DNA of 9,896 bases, taken from positions 1-9,896 of the forward strand of contig RFPK01000050.1 in assembly GCA_009926195.1 (NCBI GenBank), given 5' to 3'. The notes under the pieces are model-generated. The model was not told where the DNA came from and searched no databases. It was given only the letters and a program-made list of their open reading frames with translations. The stretch is from Synechococcaceae bacterium WB4_1_0192 (GTDB taxonomy: Bacteria; Cyanobacteriota; Cyanobacteriia; PCC-6307; Cyanobiaceae). This document shows, one piece after another, positions 6,043 to 9,896 of this stretch. A program made the translations under genes and the position numbers. Every line of letters begins with the position of its first letter. The stretch's first letter is position 1.

Positions 6043-7314
6043 ATGTTCATGTCCTCCTCCCTACAGCCCCTCGATCTGGGCGGCCCCGAGCTCGGCAACC
6101 TCGATCTTGGCGACCTCGGTCTTGGTAGCGTCGAGGGCGGGCCGCTCGGGGTGATGATCTGCGGCCACGGCAGCCGCAACCGCCAGGCGGTGAGCGAGTT
6201 CGCCCGGCTCGCGGAGGGTCTGCGTGCGCTGCTCCCTGGTGTGCCGGTGGAATACGGCTATCTGGAGTTCGCCCGTCCGATCCTGCGGGATGGCCTGGAG
6301 CGGTTGCGGGAGCAGGGGGTGAAGCGGGTGCTGGCGGTGCCCGGAATGCTGTTCGCCGCCGGCCATGCCAAGAACGACATCCCCTCGGTGCTGAACACCT
6401 ACGCCGCCGAGACCGGCCTGCGCATCGACTACGGCCGCGAACTGGGGGTGGATCTCAAGATGATCCAGGCGGCCGGCGCCCGGATTCGCGAGGCGATCGA
6501 GGGCGCTGATGCGGCAGCACTGGCGGCCGGTGCTGCCGCGGTGCCGGCGGCGGAGACCCTGCTGGTGGTGGTGGGCCGCGGCTCCTCGGATCCGGATGCC
6601 AACTCCAATGTGGCCAAGGTGACGCGGATGCTGGTGGAGGGCTTCGGTTTCGGCTGGGGCGAGACCGTCTATTCCGGTGTGACGTTCCCGCTGGTGGAGC
6701 CCGGTTTGCGCCATGTGGTGCGCCTCGGTTTCCGCCGTGTGATCGTGTTTCCTTATTTCCTGTTCTCCGGGGTGCTGGTGAGCCGCATCCGCCAGCACAC
6801 GGAGCGGGTGGCGGCCGATCACCCGGCGGTCGAGTTCGTGGATGCCGGCTACCTGGGCGACCATCCGCTGGTGCTGGCCACCTTCCGCGAACGGGTGCAG
6901 GACGTGGTGCGCGGCGACACCCAGATGAACTGCTCGCTGTGCAAGTACCGGGCTCAGGTGCTCGGCTTCGAAACGGAGGTGGGGGCGCCCCAGCGCAGCC
7001 ATCACCACCACGTGGAGGGCCTGATCGAAGGCTGCACCCTCTGCGAGCACGAGTGCACCGGCGCCTGTCAGCCGGACGGCGTGCCGATTCCGCTGGGTCA
7101 TCACCATCACGACGATGCCTCGCACGATCACCGGCATCCGCATGACCACAACCACGACCATTCACATCATCACGATCACGGCTCCGGACACACCCACGCC
7201 GTTTACCCCCATGCCGATCACCCCCTCGGGCCGCGCACGCTCCAGCAGGTGCCGTCGGCTGCCTCGCCTGTCTCGGCTCCGGAGGGGTCCCACGAGACTC
7301 CCGATCATCAGTAG
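6043..7314 (+). CDS. cbiX: Sirohydrochlorin chelatase CbiX, long two-domain form with Cys- and His-rich tail
   Basis: The 423-residue product inserts a divalent metal into sirohydrochlorin, giving cobalt-sirohydrochlorin for B12 or siroheme precursors. Two class II chelatase domains are in tandem. The first has MICGHGSRN (38-46), with the catalytic His, and the second metal-binding His in FAAGHAKNDIP (104-114). The second domain has VVVGRGSSDPDANSN (175-189), where Arg replaces the catalytic His, as in single-active-site long forms. A cysteine-rich module follows: MNCSLCKYR (295-303) and CTLCEHECTGAC (331-342), likely an iron-sulphur site. The tail (353-393) holds 19 His in 41 residues, likely for metal storage or delivery. 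The short N-terminal extension repeats an LDLG-type tetrapeptide. I chose ATG 6043, with AGG five bases upstream; ATG 6049 is equally possible. The gene is divergent from the CFA gene. Confidence 0.93.
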   Translation: MFMSSSLQPLDLGGPELGNLDLGDLGLGSVEGGPLGVMICGHGSRNRQAVSEFARLAEGLRALLPGVPVEYGYLEFARPILRDGLERLREQGVKRVLAVPGMLFAAGHAKNDIPSVLNTYAAETGLRIDYGRELGVDLKMIQAAGARIREAIEGADAAALAAGAAAVPAAETLLVVVGRGSSDPDANSNVAKVTRMLVEGFGFGWGETVYSGVTFPLVEPGLRHVVRLGFRRVIVFPYFLFSGVLVSRIRQHTERVAADHPAVEFVDAGYLGDHPLVLATFRERVQDVVRGDTQMNCSLCKYRAQVLGFETEVGAPQRSHHHHVEGLIEGCTLCEHECTGACQPDGVPIPLGHHHHDDASHDHRHPHDHNHDHSHHHDHGSGHTHAVYPHADHPLGPRTLQQVPSAASPVSAPEGSHETPDHQ

Positions 7315-7330
7315 ATTTAATCGGCTGGAT

Positions 7331-7382
7331 GTTTTCCACCGTTTTCTGCCGTTTTCCACAGCCTCAGGGGGTGTTTTCCCCA
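7331..7382 (+). repeat. Cluster of DnaA-box-like repeats
   Basis: Four copies of a GTTTTC-initiated decamer start at 7331, 7341, 7351 and 7373, so their spacing is 10, 10 and 22 bases, all on the same strand and close to the helical repeat. The unit at 7352-7360 is TTTTCCACA, the DnaA box usually quoted for cyanobacteria. Those at 7332-7340 and 7374-7382 differ by one base, and the one at 7342-7350 by three. A weaker inverted copy, TGTGGAATG, lies at 7419-7427. An AT-rich decamer TAGATTTAAT stands beside it at 7312-7321. This occupies part of the gene-free stretch after cbiX. It may be an origin element, a DnaA-titration site or a DnaA-controlled promoter. Confidence 0.6.
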
Positions 7383-7449
7383 GACTTGTCGTCGGTGCTG
7401 CCCTCTGGATCGCTGGCCTGTGGAATGGTCTCTGGGGCCGGCGGCCGGC

Positions 7450-7477
7450 TTGACAGGCGTGGTTTTCCCGCTAGCGA
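7450..7477 (+). promoter_or_regulatory. Candidate promoter for the DUF2811 gene
   Basis: A perfect TTGACA (7450-7455) is followed, 16 bases on, by TAGCGA (7472-7477), a poor -10 match. It lies 182 bases upstream of the DUF2811 start and could serve that gene. A perfect 7-bp hairpin GCCGCAG with CTGCGGC, loop CGAT, follows at 7480-7497. I see no other feature in 7383-7658. Confidence 0.25.
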
Positions 7478-7658
7478 GCGCCGCAGCGATCTGCGGCAGA
7501 GGAGCGCGGCAGCTGTTGGCAGAGGCCGTCTCAGGCTGTTGCGTGATGGGTTCAGCCAACGGCACCGGTTTTGACGAGACCCCACCACCTGTGGCTAGCT
7601 GGGTGCCCTGATGGAGGGTGGAGTCGTGGAACGGCACAGGCCAGAGAGCGGTCCGCAG

Positions 7659-7901
7659 ATGAGCCCCGGGCAGACACAGCTGGCGGGGGCCGGCCTCGAG
7701 TCCGCCGTGGTCAGCCTTGAGGCTGAGGTGCCCGAGGCCCTGTTTGAGGGCATGCGGGCGTTCCTGGAGAACAGGCCCGACTGGGATCAATACCGGGTGA
7801 TGACCTCAGCTCTGGCGGGCTTCCTGTTTCAGAACGGCTGTAGCGATCGCTGCGTTGCCCAGCACTATCTCAATGGCCTGTTCATGCGCTCTCTTGATTG
7901 A
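7659..7901 (+). CDS. DUF2811-family small cyanobacterial protein
   Basis: The 80-residue product matches the DUF2811 pattern as I know it: VSLEAEVPEALFEGMRAFL, then DWDQYRVMTSALAGFLFQNG, then a short C-terminal helix with YLNGLF. This family of small soluble proteins is confined to cyanobacteria and has no established function. The N-terminal part before SLEAE is not conserved. I chose ATG 7659, which places the core about 18 residues in; ATG 7611 in frame would add 16 residues of no family character, and neither start has a clear Shine-Dalgarno sequence. The gene stands alone in orientation, and the hairpin at 7927-7957 lies just beyond its stop. A HIP1 octamer falls inside it at 7843-7850. 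Confidence 0.78.
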   Translation: MSPGQTQLAGAGLESAVVSLEAEVPEALFEGMRAFLENRPDWDQYRVMTSALAGFLFQNGCSDRCVAQHYLNGLFMRSLD

Positions 7902-7926
7902 GGGCAGACCTCAGAAGTGACGACAG

Positions 7927-7957
7927 AAAAAAGGGCGGGAGTGCCTAACTCCCGCCC
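7927..7957 (-). terminator. Rho-independent terminator of the GMC oxidoreductase transcript
   Basis: A perfect 10-bp stem GGGCGGGAGT (7933-7942) and ACTCCCGCCC (7948-7957) with a 5-base loop is followed on the minus strand by six Ts (7927-7932 on the plus strand are As). It fits the minus-strand transcript, whose last stop codon is 135 bases upstream. It may also mark the end of the DUF2811 transcript, but no T-run follows in that direction. Confidence 0.85.
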
Positions 7958-8029
7958 CTGAGATCTCCCTTGCCCGACCCATTGAAGGTCGCCCAGCCAC
8001 TATGCGTAGTCGCGATCAGCGCCGCTGTG

Positions 8030-8053
8030 GTCATTGACACCGAATGACGGTGT
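8030..8053. other. Two overlapping small inverted repeats in the GMC 3' untranslated region
   Basis: GTCATT (8030-8035) pairs with AATGAC (8043-8048), and ACACCG (8037-8042) pairs with CGGTGT (8048-8053). The two hairpins exclude each other. They lie in the 135-base leader from the GMC stop to its terminator. No gene is evident there. They may be chance. Confidence 0.3.
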
Positions 8054-8092
8054 GTGAGCAATGGCTGTCCGGGTGTGCAGGTCTGGCGGTCT

Positions 8093-9727
8093 TCAGAGCT
8101 CGCCCCGCTGCAGCGCGACCGCAGCGTGGCCGCAGGCCCGGCGGGTGATCGCCATCTCCGTGAGCGTGGGGCTTTGCCAGCCGGCGCTGGGCCAGCAGCT
8201 GCCGTCGGTCACCAGCAGATTGCGGGTGCGCCACAGCTGGTTCCAGGGGTTCAGCACACCCGCATCGTCGCGGTCGGCCATGGCGGCACCGCCCAGCTCA
8301 TGGATGTAGTACCCCGGCGGCGGCGCCCCCTCGGCCATCGCCAGGCTGCCGCGAACAAGCGGTTCCACCAGCGGCATGACGAACAGCTCATGCAACGGTG
8401 CGATCTGGCCGCCGGCGCTGGTCACCACCGCCTGCATGCGCGTCTGCATGTGGGCCACCATGCGTGCCTCGTTCTCGCTCCAGCGGCAGTCGATGTGGGC
8501 GATCGGAATCCCCCAGGTATCGACGTGCTCCGGATGCAGGCTGACGCGGTTGTGGTCGCTGCTGAGCACCTCGCCATGGCCGATCAGGAAGCCCACGGCC
8601 GCATCGGGCCGGCGCCGCAGCAGCCGTGGTGGATCGAAGCGCTGAATGCCGCACCAGAGCCCGTAGCCGCGTCGGAAATCGAGCCCGTCATCGGCTGTGC
8701 CATCCCCGAGGTTGACGGTGTTGGGAATGAAGCAGCTGCCGGCGCCGGACAGCTCGGTGGCTCCGCCGGGCGCGGGTTGATCGGGTAGGGCGAAGAAGCG
8801 GCTGGTGGAGATGTGATCCATCAGACCCAGCCCGAGCCGGCCGCTCACCTCCTCCAGTCCACCCACCTGCTGGGAGTGCAGAAGCAGCCGCACGCTCTCG
8901 ATCGTGGAGGCACACAGCACCACCAGCGCTGCGGTTTCGCGCCGGCGCCGGCCGCTTTCGGCATCCACCACCACCACGCCACTGGCGCGGCCACTGCGGG
9001 GTTCCACCTCCACATGGCTGACCACGGCATTGCTCTGCAGCTGCACGCGGCCGGTGGCCAGGGCCCGGGCCAGGGCACCGCCCTGGGAGCAGGAGCCCGG
9101 CCAGGCACCGAGGCCCCCGTGGCCCAGGCGGAAACCGCGCGAATGGATCAGCGGCAGGTTGAGATCACGGCCGATGCTGGCCTGGACATGCCGCTCGGCT
9201 GGGGTCAGTGGCAGTGGTGGCTGGAACGCGCCATCGGGTAGCTGGGACAGGCCGTCCCGTTGGCCATGCACCTGCAGCAGCGTTTCCAGATGCGTGTAGT
9301 GGGGCGCCAGGTCGGCGTGGCGGATCGGCCAGTCGCGGCCGTGGCCATCGCGGCTGGCCGCCTGGAATTCAGCGTCGGAGAGCCGCAGGGTGATGCCGCC
9401 CCAGGTGAGACTCTTGCCGCCCACCTGGCGTCCCCGCGTCCACAGGAAGGGGCGATCGGCCGGGGTGCTGTAGGGGTTGCGGCGTTCGTCGACGTAGAGC
9501 TGTGGGTTGGCTTTCCAGTAGCCGGGATGATTGGCGGCGATGCGCTGGCTGCCGCCGCTGAGGGCCGCCAGTCGGCGCAGGCTGTTGAGTGGCTCACTGC
9601 CGAAGCTGGTGGCGGCATCGCGTTCTGGCCCCGCCTCCAGCACCAGCACCCGTAGGCCGGCCTCCGCCAGGGTCAGGGCGGCCACGCCCCCGGTGGCCCC
9701 GGAGCCGACGACGATGGCGTCGATCAC
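8093..9727 (-). CDS. GMC-family FAD-dependent oxidoreductase
   Basis: The 544-residue product is a glucose-methanol-choline-type flavoenzyme, oxidising an alcohol or sugar-like substrate; the substrate is unknown. The N-terminal Rossmann strand-turn-helix VVGSGATGGVAA ending at VLEAG (about 5-33) binds the FAD dinucleotide. RGRQVGGKSLTWGG (98-111) contacts the flavin. H476 in HELGG, VTDGS (506-510) and WQSPTLTEMAI (517-527) belong to the C-terminal substrate and FAD domain. The position where many members have Asn-Pro is Ser-Pro (519-520), which may alter the usual His/Asn catalytic pair. The start is GTG 9725-9727; it overlaps the preceding gene's TGA as GTGA, and its upstream bases are pyrimidine-rich with no Shine-Dalgarno sequence, so translational coupling is likely. 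The terminator at 7927-7957 ends the transcript. Confidence 0.9.
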   Translation of the reverse strand: MIDAIVVGSGATGGVAALTLAEAGLRVLVLEAGPERDAATSFGSEPLNSLRRLAALSGGSQRIAANHPGYWKANPQLYVDERRNPYSTPADRPFLWTRGRQVGGKSLTWGGITLRLSDAEFQAASRDGHGRDWPIRHADLAPHYTHLETLLQVHGQRDGLSQLPDGAFQPPLPLTPAERHVQASIGRDLNLPLIHSRGFRLGHGGLGAWPGSCSQGGALARALATGRVQLQSNAVVSHVEVEPRSGRASGVVVVDAESGRRRRETAALVVLCASTIESVRLLLHSQQVGGLEEVSGRLGLGLMDHISTSRFFALPDQPAPGGATELSGAGSCFIPNTVNLGDGTADDGLDFRRGYGLWCGIQRFDPPRLLRRRPDAAVGFLIGHGEVLSSDHNRVSLHPEHVDTWGIPIAHIDCRWSENEARMVAHMQTRMQAVVTSAGGQIAPLHELFVMPLVEPLVRGSLAMAEGAPPPGYYIHELGGAAMADRDDAGVLNPWNQLWRTRNLLVTDGSCWPSAGWQSPTLTEMAITRRACGHAAVALQRGEL

Positions 9728-9896
9728 CAGGAGGGGGTGGGGGTAGGGGTTTCGCTGCTCTGGTCGCTGATGGCGGTGCCGGTGGTGACACGTTCGCTCG
9801 CGGCCGGGCTGGCGATGGGGCTGCTGCTGGTCGTGTTGCTGCTGGCCAGGTCATTGAGCACGCTTCCCAGGGCCCGCAGGCCATCACCGATGGCTT
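9724..9896 (-). CDS. C-terminal end of an unidentified gene coupled to the GMC oxidoreductase
   Basis: Only the last 56 codons are inside the window. The tail begins AIGDGLRALGSVLNDLASS, which could be a helix, and ends in a Ser/Thr/Pro-rich low-complexity stretch with a repeated Thr-Pro before the final Ser-Trp. The reading frame stops at TGA 9724-9726, sharing four bases with the GTG start of the GMC oxidoreductase. GMC flavoenzymes are often paired with a small TAT-exported or gluconate-dehydrogenase-subunit-3-like partner, but nothing here identifies this one. I rate the frame as real because it is open, ends at a coupled start codon, and its neighbours in other frames are Arg/Pro/Ala-rich antisense-like translations. 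Confidence 0.55.
   Translation of the reverse strand, partial: AIGDGLRALGSVLNDLASSNTTSSSPIASPAASERVTTGTAISDQSSETPTPTPSW

Noticed and set aside
6061..7161. A 366-codon minus-strand frame opposite cbiX
   Set aside because: It is antisense to a gene with clear chelatase motifs; its His and Gln richness mirrors the complementary codons.
7420..7611. A 63-residue plus-strand frame whose TGA overlaps the ATG at 7611
   Set aside because: It starts with GTG, has no Shine-Dalgarno sequence and no recognisable motif. The overlap is intriguing but 7611 is probably not the DUF2811 start.
8003..8092. In-frame open continuation of the GMC gene past its TGA
   Set aside because: It has no start codon, no family likeness and stops before the terminator; a stop-codon readthrough cannot be argued from this.
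8054..8788. A 244-codon plus-strand frame opposite the GMC gene
   Set aside because: The GMC frame is well supported by family motifs; this is a high-GC antisense frame.

Overview
The window looks like a high-GC picocyanobacterial chromosome segment, of the Cyanobium / cluster 5 Synechococcus kind. The genus is an inference. The pointers are a cyanobacterial AbrB regulator, a DUF2811-type small protein, a two-domain CbiX chelatase with Cys- and His-rich tail, a group 2 sigma-70 factor, three copies of the HIP1 octamer GCGATCGC (352-359, 2264-2271, 7843-7850), and a perfect cyanobacterial-type DnaA box. I see no mobile element, CRISPR array, tRNA or rRNA.

Layout. Bases 1-2588 hold minus-strand genes. 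Read in the direction of transcription they are a 79-residue hypothetical protein, a cyAbrB regulator, a cyanobacterial hypothetical protein, an ABC ATPase, a 37-residue membrane protein and a DnaJ-type zinc-finger protein cut by the window edge. A dienelactone-hydrolase-like gene (2720-3331) and a ribbon-helix-helix gene (3523-3777) follow on the plus strand. The latter converges on a sigma factor gene (3839-4684, minus) across a strong two-part hairpin. Upstream of the sigma gene on the same strand lies a cyclopropane-fatty-acid synthase gene (4758-5917) broken by a frameshift. The CbiX chelatase gene (6043-7314) and the DUF2811 gene (7659-7901) are on the plus strand, with a helically phased cluster of DnaA-box-like repeats between them. 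The right end is a minus-strand GMC oxidoreductase (8093-9727) that overlaps an upstream partner gene by four bases and ends at a clear rho-independent terminator.

The content is mostly housekeeping and regulatory: transcription control (cyAbrB, RHH, sigma), siroheme or corrinoid metal insertion, membrane lipid modification and a redox enzyme. No operon larger than two genes is firmly supported.

The most unusual signal is that conserved genes lack internal pieces. The ABC ATPase has no Walker A motif although every other motif is present. The CFA synthase has lost about 16 bases and its frame. The hydrolase appears some 25 residues short in the middle. Real decay and an assembly or sequencing fault both fit, and reads across the junctions would decide. 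I did not find a convincing new defence or biosynthetic system.
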